Made by a program: the position numbers and the translations under genes
Notes under the pieces: model-generated
Databases searched by the model: none
Told to the model about the DNA's origin: nothing
What the model saw: only the letters and a program-made list of their open reading frames with translations
In this document: positions 8,751 through 19,286 of the stretch, one piece after another
Layout: each line of letters starts with the position of its first letter
Position numbering within the stretch: position 1 is the stretch's first letter
Source of the DNA: Clostridiales bacterium UBA4698
Lineage (GTDB): Bacteria > Bacillota > Clostridia > TANB77 > UBA1234
NCBI GenBank assembly: GCA_002404755.1
Contig: DHKI01000032.1
Span: forward strand, 62,001 to 126,000
Length of the DNA stretch: 64,000 bases
Reading direction: 5' to 3'

Positions 8751-9461
8751 ATGAGAACGAAAAGTATATGGGGAAACCCTCCAACAAGACTATATAAATT
8801 AATAAATTTAGCGGAAAGGGATTTTAGTAATAAATTTACTGCTTGTATAGTAGGATGTTCGGACGGAAAGTTTTTAATGCCATTTGCGAGAAAAGGTTAT
8901 TTAGTAACAGGATATGATATAGATGAGATTGCATTATATGGTGGTGAAAAGGATTTCCCGATTGTAAATGATAAAATAAAGTATACATATAATAAAAATT
9001 TTAAATCAAACGATTATGAATTAGAAAGAAAACGTGTTTTAGGTATAGTTGAAAGATTGGAAAAAGAAAATTTATCAAATAATGCAATTATTGAAAAGAG
9101 AGATTTTTACAAAAATATTCCGAACGAAAAATTTGATGTAGTTTTTACAAGTTGCTCATTACATTATACTGTGAATAAAGAGTTTACATTAAAGGATAAA
9201 GTAGAAAAATTACAATCAATTGTTTCAAAAAATGTTTTTTTGTATATTGATTATATGATGGCAATTGATGAGGAAGATAGTATAAATTATCCTAAAAATA
9301 AGTTCTTTAGAAAAGGCGAAATTAAAAATTATTTTGATGATAATTGGAAAATTATTTCCGTTATAGAAAATAATACGCCTTCTTTTGAAGGTGCTCATGT
9401 TGATTGCGTAAAAGATCATTTTCATAGATTTGGATATGTGTTAGCTAAAAAAGTAAAATAG
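8751..9461 (+). CDS. Class I SAM-dependent methyltransferase
   Basis: A 236-aa protein with a Rossmann methyltransferase core: motif I CIVGCSDGKFLMPFARKGY (residues 32-50), the acidic ribose-binding residue in VTGYDID (52-58), and motif IV FDVVFTSCSLHY (near 129-140). Between them is an insert rich in Lys, Asn and Glu. The C-terminal part ends with HVDCVKDHFHRFGYVLAKK. I do not recognise the subfamily or substrate. It is the third gene of the cassette, 6 bp after the U32 gene and 12 bp before the radical SAM gene, so it probably works on the same product. Confidence 0.75.
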   Translation: MRTKSIWGNPPTRLYKLINLAERDFSNKFTACIVGCSDGKFLMPFARKGYLVTGYDIDEIALYGGEKDFPIVNDKIKYTYNKNFKSNDYELERKRVLGIVERLEKENLSNNAIIEKRDFYKNIPNEKFDVVFTSCSLHYTVNKEFTLKDKVEKLQSIVSKNVFLYIDYMMAIDEEDSINYPKNKFFRKGEIKNYFDDNWKIISVIENNTPSFEGAHVDCVKDHFHRFGYVLAKKVK

Positions 9462-9473
9462 GAGGAAAATAAA

Positions 9474-10244
9474 ATGCAAAAAAAAGAAATATGCTGGAAT
9501 ATAACAACAAGATGCAATCAAGATTGTAAATATTGTCACAGATTTTTGAATGTTAAAGAGTTGCCATTTGAAAAAAGTGAAAAGATTTTAGATAATTTAG
9601 TAAAAGATAAAATTACAGATATTACTTGGACAGGTGGAGAAGCATTAATATATGAAAATATAGATAAGTTAATTGAAAAAGCGTATAAAAGCGGGATAAA
9701 AAATAAGCTAATAACAAATGGAAAAATTCTGGCAAAGGGTGATATGCATATTATTAAGTATTTAGATAGCTTAACATTATCAATAGATTCTAATAATAAT
9801 CAAATAAATGAAAAACTTGGTAGAGGAAAAAATCACTTTATAAATATTAAATATATATTAGATTACATTAAGGAAAATAATATTAATATAAAGTTAAGAA
9901 TTAATACTGTTGCAAATAAGCTAAATATTAAAAATATGAGTGAATTAATGACTTTTTTAAATGAATACAATATTTATGCTTGGAGGATATTCAGATTTAT
10001 GCCATTAAGGGAAACTGCAATAAAAAACAAAGAACAATTTGAAATTTCCGATGAAGAATTTGAATCTATAAAGGTCAAAAGTAAAAAAGAGAGTAATATA
10101 AAAAGAATAGAATTTCGTCAAGAAAAAGATATGGAACAAAAGTATGTATTGTTAGTTGCAAATGGTGATATAGTTGTAACTGAAAATGGAAAAGATTTAA
10201 AAAAAGGAAATGCTTTGTTTGATAGTGTATCAAAATATATGTAA
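9474..10244 (+). CDS. Viperin-like radical SAM enzyme
   Basis: A 256-aa radical SAM protein with Cys14, Cys18 and Cys21 in CNQDCKYC, and TGGE at 53-56 for SAM binding. Beyond the core, several stretches recall viperin (RSAD2). These are LGRGKNHFINIKYILDYI (near 117-134), then KLRINTVANKLNIKNMSEL, the position of Trp-Arg-Ile-Phe in YAWRIFRFMPL, then EISDEEFESI and KYVLLVANGDIVVTENGK. Viperins convert CTP, GTP or UTP to 3'-deoxy-3',4'-didehydro nucleotides that stop viral polymerases. The usual FQ of the viperin WKVFQ stretch is FR here, so it may be a divergent relative with a different substrate. There is no SPASM extension. RBS AGGAGGA is at 9462-9468. Confidence 0.6.
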   Translation: MQKKEICWNITTRCNQDCKYCHRFLNVKELPFEKSEKILDNLVKDKITDITWTGGEALIYENIDKLIEKAYKSGIKNKLITNGKILAKGDMHIIKYLDSLTLSIDSNNNQINEKLGRGKNHFINIKYILDYIKENNINIKLRINTVANKLNIKNMSELMTFLNEYNIYAWRIFRFMPLRETAIKNKEQFEISDEEFESIKVKSKKESNIKRIEFRQEKDMEQKYVLLVANGDIVVTENGKDLKKGNALFDSVSKYM

Positions 10245-10256
10245 AGGAGAAAAGCT

Positions 10257-11093
10257 ATGAGTAATGAAACTCCAAATCTTATAATAATAGGAAATATAGC
10301 ATATGATGTAATTGATTTTGGCAAAGTTTTTGATGACAGAGAACAAATTGATGAAATTGGAGGAGCTTGTGTATTTTCAGCTATTCCTGCTAGTTTTTTT
10401 AACAGGGTAGGTGTGGTTGCTAAAATTGGTGAAGACTTTGACCTTTCTAAATTTTATAATTATAATATTGATTTGTCAGGAATAAAAAGATTGAATCTTC
10501 CAACAACTAAATTTTATACTATATGGAATACAATTGATGGTCAAAATAGAACTATTATTGGTGAGGTGCAGCCTGATATGGAAGTTGGTGCTAGTGATAT
10601 ACCGGAAAAATTCTTAAAAGCGAAACATTTTCATTTGACTACGGCCAATCCTTTGAAACAACTAGAGATAATTAATTATTTGAGAAAGAAAACAACGGCA
10701 ACAATTAGTGCAGATACAATTGATTGTTACGCCAAACAACCAGAATGCAAAATGGTTTTTGATAATGTTGATATAGCTTTTATAGATAAAGAGTATACCA
10801 ATTTATTGGATTGTAAAGCACGAATTAAGATTATAAAATATGGTAAAGAAGGTTGCTTATATTATTCAAGTAAAAAAAGTTTTCCTGTTTATGCAAATGT
10901 AATAGAAAATGTTGTAGACAAAACGGGAGCAGGAGATTGTTTAAATGGAGTTTTTTTGAATTTATTAATTAATGGGCAAAACGAAATTAAAGCATTAACT
11001 ACAGCTGTAAATATAGCCACAGAATCAATAAAGAATAGAGGAATAATGAGTTTGAAAATACCATCTAATGTAAAATATGATGTGGAAATATAA
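10257..11093 (+). CDS. PfkB/ribokinase-family sugar or nucleoside kinase
   Basis: A 278-aa PfkB-family kinase. Visible are the start LIIIGNIAYDVIDFG, the first signature around EIGGACVFSAI (residues 34-44), and the second signature DKTGAGDCLNGVFLNLLI near 221-238. The second contains the anion hole and the catalytic Asp of GAGD. The family phosphorylates ribose, adenosine, fructose-6-P and related hydroxyl groups. The specificity here is unknown, but in this cassette a nucleoside or modified-sugar substrate is plausible. It ends the operon, 12 bp after the radical SAM gene, with AAAGGAG as RBS. Codon use is as AT-rich as the rest of the cassette. Confidence 0.8.
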   Translation: MSNETPNLIIIGNIAYDVIDFGKVFDDREQIDEIGGACVFSAIPASFFNRVGVVAKIGEDFDLSKFYNYNIDLSGIKRLNLPTTKFYTIWNTIDGQNRTIIGEVQPDMEVGASDIPEKFLKAKHFHLTTANPLKQLEIINYLRKKTTATISADTIDCYAKQPECKMVFDNVDIAFIDKEYTNLLDCKARIKIIKYGKEGCLYYSSKKSFPVYANVIENVVDKTGAGDCLNGVFLNLLINGQNEIKALTTAVNIATESIKNRGIMSLKIPSNVKYDVEI

Positions 11094-11174
11094 AAATACA
11101 AAGTTGAAATGCATGTTTTGTAAATGAGAGCCCAAAATAAATATGTTAATGACAAAATTGAATATACGAAGCTG

Positions 11175-11215
11175 ATGAGGGTGCAAGTTAGAATACTTAC
11201 ACCTCAATGTTTTTT
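11175..11215 (+). terminator. Probable terminator of the cassette operon
   Basis: TGAGGGTGCAAGT (about 11175-11188) pairs imperfectly with ACTTACACCTCA (11195-11206) around a short loop, and a six-T run begins at 11210. Confidence 0.65.
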
Positions 11216-11345
11216 AAAAAGGTCATTACACATAATGTGAGGCTTAAATCAAAAAAAGATAAGAGACTTTGCCTCAAAATATAATTTTGAAATGATGTGG
11301 ATGAGTTTATATGGAACTTTATTTGGTATATTTAGGAGGAGTAAT

Positions 11346-11813
11346 ATGGAGGAATATGAATATAGTTTTGAGGTTGCTGGAATTGAACCATATATAGAAT
11401 ATTGTGAGAAAAATTCTTATAAACTACGTAAATCAAATACACAAAAAAGAATTGTTTATGAAAATTTTTATAATAAAAATGTATTAGCGAGAATTACAAC
11501 TGAAATCGAGAATAATAATGAAATCACAAAAATCGATTTTAAAAATGTTGGCAAAAATGAAAAAGATTTAAAAGTTTCGAATGAATCAATACCAATGTTA
11601 ATTACATCTGAAAACATTGATATGATTGAATCTATTTTAGAGGTATTAAGATTTGAAAAAACCTCTGAGCTTAAAAGAGAAAGATATGTTTATATAAAAA
11701 ATAATGTTAAGTTTGAAATAGATAAATATATTGAGCCAATAATGAATGTTGTTGCCATAGAGGGAGAAAAGTCTTTAGTGGACAGTGTTTATCAAGAAAT
11801 AAAAGAGCTTTGA
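11346..11813 (+). CDS. CYTH-like domain protein (short)
   Basis: A 155-aa protein whose N-terminus YEYSFEVAGIEPYIEYCEKN and later strands (KRIVYENFY, ARITTEIENNNEITKIDFK, RERYVYIKNNVKFEIDKY) fit the alternating strand pattern of CYTH/CyaB-type triphosphate-binding proteins. Only some of the usual basic and acidic tunnel residues are visible, so catalysis is uncertain. ATG 11346 was chosen because AGGAGGA lies 5-11 bp upstream; the frame extends to 11292 without a better RBS. It flanks the cassette opposite the larger CYTH gene at 4447. Confidence 0.55.
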   Translation: MEEYEYSFEVAGIEPYIEYCEKNSYKLRKSNTQKRIVYENFYNKNVLARITTEIENNNEITKIDFKNVGKNEKDLKVSNESIPMLITSENIDMIESILEVLRFEKTSELKRERYVYIKNNVKFEIDKYIEPIMNVVAIEGEKSLVDSVYQEIKEL

Positions 11814-11828
11814 AAAGCAGTTTTGTAT

Positions 11829-11856
11829 TTGCAGTTACCATAATTTATGGTATAAT
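11829..11856 (+). promoter_or_regulatory. Promoter of queA-tgt
   Basis: TTGCAG (11829-11834) and TATAAT (11851-11856) with a 16-bp spacer, about 95 bp before queA. Confidence 0.65.
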
Positions 11857-11950
11857 AGCAAAGAATGGTTAAATTATTGAGTGCTTTGTGCATTCTAAGA
11901 TTTTGACTGTATTTCAAAATATAATTTAATTATAGATAGGATGATAAAAA

Positions 11951-12985
11951 ATGAAATTACAAGATTTTTATTATGACTTGCCAGAAGAGCTTATAGCACA
12001 ACATCCAACAGAAAAAAGAGATGAGTGTAGACTACTTGTTTTAGACAAAGAAACTGGAAAAATCGAGCACAAAATTTTTAAAGATATTGTTAAGTACATA
12101 TCTCCAAATGATTGCTTGGTAATAAATGAAACAAGAGTTATTCCTGCTAGGCTTTATGGCAGAAGAGAAGAAAAAGAAGAAAAAATTGAAATGCTACTTC
12201 TAAAAGATTTAGGCGATGAGAAGTGGGAGGTTCTAGTAAAACCAGGCAAGAAGTGCAAAATAGGTACAGAGCTTTTATTTGAAGCAGATGGCGAGGTTTT
12301 ACTAAAAGCAAAAGTTATTGAGATTAAAGAAGATGGAAATAGGGTTGTAAAACTTTCATATGATGGCATTTTAAATGAAATTTTAGATAAAATTGGAATA
12401 ATGCCACTTCCACCATATATACATGAAAAGTTAAAAGAAAAAGAAAGCTATCAAACAGTATATAGTAAGGTTGAAGGTAGTGCTGCAGCTCCTACAGCTG
12501 GCTTACATTTTACGCCAGAATTGTTAAGTGAACTTGAGAAAAAAGGCGTAAAAATAGCTAGAGTTTTACTACATGTTGGACTTGGTACTTTTAGACCGGT
12601 AAAAGAAGAAAACATAGAAGATCACAAAATGCATTCTGAGTATTATGAAATATCTAAAGAGGCATGCGATATAATAAACGAAACAAAGAAGAATGGTGGA
12701 AGGGTAATTTGCGTTGGTACAACTTCATGTAGAACTGTTGAATCAGCAGCTGATGAGAATGGCTTTTTAAAGCCTCAGAATGGCAATACAGAGATTTTTA
12801 TATATCCAGGATATAAGTTTAAGGTATTAGATTGTTTAATAACTAATTTTCACTTGCCAGAGAGCACACTTTTAATGCTTATATCAGCACTTGCAAATAG
12901 AGAAATGATAATGAATACATATAAAGTTGCTGTCGAAGAAAAGTACAGATTTTTTAGCTTTGGAGATGCAATGTTAATTAAGTAA
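11951..12985 (+). CDS. queA: S-adenosylmethionine:tRNA ribosyltransferase-isomerase
   Basis: A 344-aa enzyme that transfers and isomerises the ribosyl group of SAM onto preQ1 in tRNA, giving epoxyqueuosine. Family motifs are [19 protein letters not shown] at the N-terminus, then [49 protein letters not shown] and [18 protein letters not shown]. Length is standard. It precedes tgt by 44 bp. Since tgt acts before QueA, the pair handles the tRNA-level half of queuosine formation. No queCDEF preQ1 synthesis genes are in the window. Confidence 0.97.
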   Translation: MKLQDFYYDLPEELIAQHPTEKRDECRLLVLDKETGKIEHKIFKDIVKYISPNDCLVINETRVIPARLYGRREEKEEKIEMLLLKDLGDEKWEVLVKPGKKCKIGTELLFEADGEVLLKAKVIEIKEDGNRVVKLSYDGILNEILDKIGIMPLPPYIHEKLKEKESYQTVYSKVEGSAAAPTAGLHFTPELLSELEKKGVKIARVLLHVGLGTFRPVKEENIEDHKMHSEYYEISKEACDIINETKKNGGRVICVGTTSCRTVESAADENGFLKPQNGNTEIFIYPGYKFKVLDCLITNFHLPESTLLMLISALANREMIMNTYKVAVEEKYRFFSFGDAMLIK

Positions 12986-13017
12986 AAATGCATGAAAATC
13001 ATAATTATTTAAGATGA

Positions 13018-14154
<1,137 letters not shown>

Positions 14155-14207
14155 TATGGTCATTAACAATGTTATGTTTTTAAGCGAATAATAACTTTTA
14201 ATTTTCC

Positions 14208-14236
14208 TTGAACCTTAATTTTAGTCGTATTATAAT
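14208..14236 (+). promoter_or_regulatory. sigma-A promoter of the Smr-like gene
   Basis: TTGAAC (14208-14213), a 17-bp spacer and TATAAT (14231-14236). Transcription would start about 25 bp before the RBS AAGGAGTG. Confidence 0.75.
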
Positions 14237-14270
14237 GTTTATGTAAAAGTTTTCTTAAGGAGTGTGAAAA

Positions 14271-14612
14271 ATGGAAGTAGCAAATATTGAAAAGTACATG
14301 CCAACGGTGTATCAGGCTGAAATATTGGTGAAAAATAATTTAGAGATGCATAGAAGACAAGGTGTGAAAGCTTTTAAAATAATACATGGCTATGGTTCTA
14401 CAGGAAAAGGCGGGGCTTTAAGAACAGGAATTAGAAATTATTTAAGCCAGCTAAAAGGAGCAAAAATAATCGCTGATTATATTCCAGGCGAAGAATGGAC
14501 AGCATTTAATGAGACAACAAGAAAAGTACTAGATTTAGATAACTCTTTTAGAAAAGATTCAGATTTGGGCCAAATGAATTCAGGTATCACAATTATTGTT
14601 ATTTCGTGGTAG
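14271..14612 (+). CDS. Smr-domain-like protein
   Basis: A 113-aa protein. The core FKIIHGYGSTGKGGALRTGI (residues 36-55) matches the HGxG loop of the Smr (small MutS-related) domain, and an upstream amphipathic helix carries the expected hydrophobic spacing. Isolated Smr domains nick branched DNA or cleave RNA, including mRNA at collided ribosomes; which one applies here cannot be inferred. The C-terminus is longer than the domain and ends in a hydrophobic ITIIVISW. It follows its own promoter and precedes a secreted protein. Confidence 0.6.
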   Translation: MEVANIEKYMPTVYQAEILVKNNLEMHRRQGVKAFKIIHGYGSTGKGGALRTGIRNYLSQLKGAKIIADYIPGEEWTAFNETTRKVLDLDNSFRKDSDLGQMNSGITIIVISW

Positions 14613-14648
14613 TTATAGTGATATAATAAATACAAAGGAGGAGAATAT

Positions 14649-15359
14649 ATGAAAAAATTAGTTTTGAAATTTTTAATTGTTGCTACGGTTTTATTTTCGA
14701 TGTGTTCTATTTCATTTGCGGCTAGCAAAGTTATAAAAAGTGTTGCTGTTACTGACATAGATGCACCATATTCTACAGAAAAGGTATTGGATACAAAAGG
14801 CGAAGTGCCACGTAATGCCACTTATAGAATAACCGAAGTTGCTTGGAAATTGCCTGGAAATTCATCTTCTGGTTTTTATGAGGTTTCTGTTACGTTAAAG
14901 GCAAGCATTGGTTATGTTTTTGATGAAAATACTACAGGTACTATTAATAGCAAAGATATTCTAAGCAAAGAGTTAATTGACGAAGATGAGCTAAAAATAA
15001 CGTATGCTTTTAAAGATGAAAAATCTGAAATAGGCTCTGCTACAACGACATTAAGACATAGAATTTTTACATATTGCGATTCGAGAATGGGTACGATAAC
15101 TCCAAGTACACCTAGAGTTTTGCATGATGATACTGTTACAATAAGTATTGTACCGAATGATGGATACAAAATAAAGGATGTTGAGGTTGACGGTGATTCT
15201 GTAGGTGCTGTTTCTGAGTACAAGTTCAGAAGAGTCAGAGAAGAACATACTATAAGAGTATACTTTGAAGAGATAAAAAAAGACGATAATAAGCAAGATA
15301 CTACTACAAAGGAAAGACCTATATTAGAATTTATAAAAAAGATTCTTAGTATGTTTTAA
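14649..15359 (+). CDS. Secreted protein with an InlB-B-like repeat domain
   Basis: A 236-aa protein with a clear signal peptide: basic MKKLVLKF, then a hydrophobic core, then cleavage near SFAAS at residues 24-28. The middle part is beta-rich without recognisable enzyme motifs. Residues about 143-205, including GTITPSTPRVLHDDTVTISI, then PNDGYKIKDVEVDGDSV and HTIRVYFEE, look like a bacterial surface repeat of the InlB B-repeat/SHIRT type. The tail is charged and ends in a short hydrophobic helix (FIKKILSMF); there is no LPxTG. Role unknown, probably cell-surface or matrix. The RBS is AAAGGAGGAG. Confidence 0.65.
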   Translation: MKKLVLKFLIVATVLFSMCSISFAASKVIKSVAVTDIDAPYSTEKVLDTKGEVPRNATYRITEVAWKLPGNSSSGFYEVSVTLKASIGYVFDENTTGTINSKDILSKELIDEDELKITYAFKDEKSEIGSATTTLRHRIFTYCDSRMGTITPSTPRVLHDDTVTISIVPNDGYKIKDVEVDGDSVGAVSEYKFRRVREEHTIRVYFEEIKKDDNKQDTTTKERPILEFIKKILSMF

Positions 15360-15413
15360 TTAGTACAAAAATAACCAAATTATGTAAGAAAAGCAACTTT
15401 TTTCTTTAAAGAC

Positions 15414-15442
15414 TTGCAAAGAGTAGGCAAATATGCTATTAT
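15414..15442 (+). promoter_or_regulatory. Promoter of rpmE
   Basis: TTGCAA (15414-15419) and TATTAT (15437-15442), 17 bp apart, about 65 bp upstream of the start codon. Confidence 0.6.
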
Positions 15443-15510
15443 ATTAGAGCATGGTTATTGTAAAATAAAAATTAATATATATTTGTAATGACAAAAGAGA
15501 GGTGAAAATA

Positions 15511-15714
15511 ATGAAAGCAGGAATACATCCAGAATACAAAGAAGCTACAATTAAATGTGGTTGTGGTAACGTAATAAAAGTTGGTTCAACTAAAGAGAAT
15601 ATGTCAGTCGAGGTATGTTCAAAATGTCATCCATTCTACACAGGAAATCAAAAATTCCAAGCAGCTGGTGGTAGAGTTGAACAATTTAAGAAAAAATACG
15701 GAATTAAAGACTAA
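15511..15714 (+). CDS. rpmE: 50S ribosomal protein L31, zinc-binding form
   Basis: A 67-aa ribosomal protein beginning [20 protein letters not shown]. The Cys pairs in CGC and CSKC mark the zinc-containing (C+) form of L31. ATG 15511 was preferred to the GTG nine bases upstream, because the RBS GAGAGG overlaps that GTG. It is monocistronic, between its own promoter and a terminator. Confidence 0.95.
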   Translation: MKAGIHPEYKEATIKCGCGNVIKVGSTKENMSVEVCSKCHPFYTGNQKFQAAGGRVEQFKKKYGIKD

Positions 15715-15730
15715 TTCTAATAAGTTTTTT

Positions 15731-15766
15731 ACGAGTAAGGTTCAAGTTAAATCTTACTCGTTTTTT
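15731..15766 (+). terminator. Terminator after rpmE
   Basis: ACGAGTAAG (15731-15739) pairs with CTTACTCGT (15753-15761), followed by a run of T. Confidence 0.9.
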
Positions 15767-15830
15767 GTTGTCTTTAGTGGCAATTTATGTTAAAATATTA
15801 ACTACAACAAAAAGAAAATGAGGTAATAAA

Positions 15831-18800
15831 ATGAATGATTCTTTAATTAAAATTTTGCCTAAAATGAAAAAATTCGAGGCATATATAAATGATGTAAACA
15901 AAGATAACTTTCCAATTACTCTTTCAGGACTTTCTGAGAGTAGTAAGGCACACTTTATGTATGCTACAAGATTTTATTCAGGAAAGCCGATTTTAGTTGT
16001 TACATACAATGATATTCAACTTAAAAAGATAATAGGCGATTTCAAATTCTTTAGTGATGAAGAGGTTCTAGTTTTTCCTAAAAAAGAGGTCGTTTATTAT
16101 GATATCGATACAATGAATAAAGACGCAACAATGGACAGAATTAGCGTGTATACGAAGCTATATAACAGCGACGCTAAGGTGATTTTGACAACTGTTGAAG
16201 CACTAATGCAAAAAACAATCTCTAAAGATGAGCTTTTTTCGAGAGTACTTCAACTAGAAGTTGGTAAACAATTTAAGCTAGAAGAACTAAAAGAAAACCT
16301 TACATACCTTGGATACGAGAGAACTGATATGGTACAAGGTAGAGGTGAATATACGGTAAGAGGAGGAATTGTAGATGTTTTTCCACTTACAACAAAAAAT
16401 CCTATAAGAATAGAGTTTTGGGGCGATGAGATTGATTCAATAAGAGTATTTGATGTAGAATCTCAAAGAACAGTTGATACAATAAGAGATATCAGTATTT
16501 TTCCAGCAGAAGAGTTTTTGATAGACACTTCAAAACTTGAGGATATAGGAAATAGCATATTAAAAAAATATCCGGATGAATTAGAAGATGTAGAAGTTAT
16601 AAAGCATGGTAATTATTTAACTAAGATAGATAAGTACTTTGAATTTTTCTATCAAAAGACATCAACTCTACTAGATTATATAGGCAAAGACGCAATTGTG
16701 TTTGTTGACGAACCTACAAGAATTATTTCTAAAGCACAATCTGTTGAGTTTGAAAATAACGAAATAATAAAACAACTTATGGATAAAGGCAAGGTTGTTC
16801 CAAGTTATACAAAGTCTATGCTTAATTATGCAGACGTAGAGGAAAGCCTTGAAAAGAAAAATTTAATCAATCTAGAAAGAATTGATGGAAATACGCATGC
16901 AAAAAGAAACGGATACAGTTTTAACTGTAGGGAGGTTAACTTTTTTCGTGGTTCAATGGATATATTTATTCAGGAAGTTGAAGAGTGTCGAGAGAAAGAA
17001 AAGATAGTAGTAATACTTGGAGGAACAGTATCAAAGGCTAGAGGCATAGCTACGATGCTTTTAGAGCACAAGATCAATGCGGTATTTTTAGAAAAAATAG
17101 ATGACAATATGTTTAACAACAAGCAAGTAATTGTCATACCAGGAATGCTTTCAGAGGGCTTTGAGTATACCGATTTAGGACTTGTAATAGCAACAGGTGA
17201 ATTTACAACGATAAAAGAAAGCAGAAGATCTTATAAACCAGTAGCATTCAAACAAGGCAAGAAAGTTGTTTTTGCTGATTTGAATGTTGGTGATTATGTT
17301 GTTCATAGTGTTCATGGAATTGGACAGTATATGGGCATAAAAACTCTTGTGGTTGATAATGTTAAACAAGATTATATAATGATTAGATATAAAGATGACG
17401 CAATGCTTTATATTAAAACTAATCAGCTGGATTCGATTAGAAAATATATGAGTGATAGCGACAATCCACCTAAGCTAAATAAAATGGGCAGTAAAGAATT
17501 TGCTAATATAAAAGCAAAGGTTAAAGCATCATTAAAAGATATTGCCAAAGGACTTATTGAACTATATGCCAAAAGAAAGAATGCCGTTGGCTATGCCTTT
17601 TCAAAAGATACCGTTTGGCAAAACGAATTCGAAGAAGCATTTCCATATCAAGAAACAGATGACCAACTGCGTTGCATAGAAGAAGTGAAAACTGATATGG
17701 AGAAAACGCAACCGATGGATAGACTTCTTTGCGGTGATGTTGGATACGGAAAAACAGAGGTGGCAATTCGTGCGGCATTTAAAGCTGTTATGGATAGCAA
17801 ACAAGTTGCCTATTTAGTTCCAACCACTGTCTTGGCGGAGCAGCAATATAAATCTTTTAGTGAGAGAATGAAAAACTTCCCTATAAGGTTAGATGTTTTA
17901 GATAGATTTAGAACTCCAAAAGAAAAGTCAAACATAATAAAAAAGACAAAGAATGGTGAACTAGACATTATAATAGGAACTCATAGTTTGCTTCAAAAAG
18001 ATATGGAGTTTAAAGATTTAGGTCTTTTAATAATAGATGAGGAGCAACGTTTTGGCGTTACACAAAAAGAAAAAATAAAGAAGCTAAAAAACAATGTGGA
18101 TGTTTTAACTATGACTGCAACACCAATTCCAAGAACAATGCACATGTCTATTGTTGGAATAAGAGATATGAGTGTAATTTATGAGCCTCCACAGAATAGA
18201 AGACCAATTCAAACATATGTGTTAGAGTATGATGAAGAGGTTATAAAAGAGGCAATTATAAAAGAGATTGAAAGAGGCGGACAAATATTTTATTTGTATA
18301 ATAGAGTTGAAGGCATCGAAAGAAAAGCAAGCGAAATATCAAAACTTGTTCCAGAGGCAAGAGTAGCTTTTGCACATGGTCAGATGACAAGTAATCAACT
18401 TGAAAATATAATGAAAGATTTTGTTGATGGAAATGTAGATGTTATTATATGTACAACAATATTAGAGTCAGGAATAGATATTCCAAATGCTAACACAATA
18501 ATTGTTGAAGACGCAGATAGACTCGGACTTGCACAGCTTTATCAAATAAGAGGTCGTGTTGGTAGAAGCGATAAAGTAGCATATGCATACATCACATATA
18601 GAAGAAATAAGGTGCTTTCAGAAGTTTCAGAAAAAAGATTAAAAGCAATAAAAGAATTTACAGAGTTTGGTTCAGGATTTAAAATCGCACTTCGAGACTT
18701 AGAAATAAGAGGAGCAGGAAATATTTTAGGACCAGAACAACATGGACATATGGATGCTGTTGGCTATGAGATGTATTGTAAACTTCTTGATGAAACAGTA

Positions 18801-19277
18801 AAAGAATTACAAGGAGAAAAAGTTGTTGAAGAAGTTGATACACAAATAGATTTGAAAGTTACAGCATATATTCCAAATGATTATATAGAAAATCAAAATC
18901 AAAAAATTGAGACATATCAAGATATTGCAAACCTAGAAAAAGAAGAGCAAATTAGTGAGATTATCGATGAGTTAATTGATAGATTTGGCGAAATACCAAC
19001 AGAAGTTACAAACTTAATCGAAATAGCAAGAATAAAGATATTAGCAAGAAGCCTAAAGATATTAAGTATAATTCAAAAACAAGATAATGTTGTAATTCAA
19101 TTTAGCGAAGATGGAAATAATATTGCAGATAAAGTTCAAATATTAATTGATTTATACAAAAATAAAATATTTTTCTCAGGTGCCGGAGCACCATATATAA
19201 CTTTAAAGTTGCAAAGCAAAAAAGATAGTGATATATTAGATGAGGTGTATAAATTATTAAACATATTGAAAGGATGA
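15831..19277 (+). CDS. mfd: Transcription-repair coupling factor
   Basis: An 1148-aa translocase that removes RNA polymerase stalled at DNA lesions and recruits UvrA. The order of parts is normal: a degenerate UvrB-like N-terminal module, the polymerase-interacting domain (KVVFADLNVGDYVVHSVHGI, near 475-495), then RecG-like motor motifs. These include Walker A GDVGYGKTEVAIRAAF (near 634), DEEQ in LIIDEEQRFGV (near 733), TATPIPRTMHMS, and motif VI QIRGRVGRSDKVAYAY. The C-terminal TRCF domain closes the protein. The PrsA-like gene starts 9 bp downstream. Confidence 0.97.
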   Translation: MNDSLIKILPKMKKFEAYINDVNKDNFPITLSGLSESSKAHFMYATRFYSGKPILVVTYNDIQLKKIIGDFKFFSDEEVLVFPKKEVVYYDIDTMNKDATMDRISVYTKLYNSDAKVILTTVEALMQKTISKDELFSRVLQLEVGKQFKLEELKENLTYLGYERTDMVQGRGEYTVRGGIVDVFPLTTKNPIRIEFWGDEIDSIRVFDVESQRTVDTIRDISIFPAEEFLIDTSKLEDIGNSILKKYPDELEDVEVIKHGNYLTKIDKYFEFFYQKTSTLLDYIGKDAIVFVDEPTRIISKAQSVEFENNEIIKQLMDKGKVVPSYTKSMLNYADVEESLEKKNLINLERIDGNTHAKRNGYSFNCREVNFFRGSMDIFIQEVEECREKEKIVVILGGTVSKARGIATMLLEHKINAVFLEKIDDNMFNNKQVIVIPGMLSEGFEYTDLGLVIATGEFTTIKESRRSYKPVAFKQGKKVVFADLNVGDYVVHSVHGIGQYMGIKTLVVDNVKQDYIMIRYKDDAMLYIKTNQLDSIRKYMSDSDNPPKLNKMGSKEFANIKAKVKASLKDIAKGLIELYAKRKNAVGYAFSKDTVWQNEFEEAFPYQETDDQLRCIEEVKTDMEKTQPMDRLLCGDVGYGKTEVAIRAAFKAVMDSKQVAYLVPTTVLAEQQYKSFSERMKNFPIRLDVLDRFRTPKEKSNIIKKTKNGELDIIIGTHSLLQKDMEFKDLGLLIIDEEQRFGVTQKEKIKKLKNNVDVLTMTATPIPRTMHMSIVGIRDMSVIYEPPQNRRPIQTYVLEYDEEVIKEAIIKEIERGGQIFYLYNRVEGIERKASEISKLVPEARVAFAHGQMTSNQLENIMKDFVDGNVDVIICTTILESGIDIPNANTIIVEDADRLGLAQLYQIRGRVGRSDKVAYAYITYRRNKVLSEVSEKRLKAIKEFTEFGSGFKIALRDLEIRGAGNILGPEQHGHMDAVGYEMYCKLLDETVKELQGEKVVEEVDTQIDLKVTAYIPNDYIENQNQKIETYQDIANLEKEEQISEIIDELIDRFGEIPTEVTNLIEIARIKILARSLKILSIIQKQDNVVIQFSEDGNNIADKVQILIDLYKNKIFFSGAGAPYITLKLQSKKDSDILDEVYKLLNILKG

Positions 19278-19286
19278 TTGTAGATT

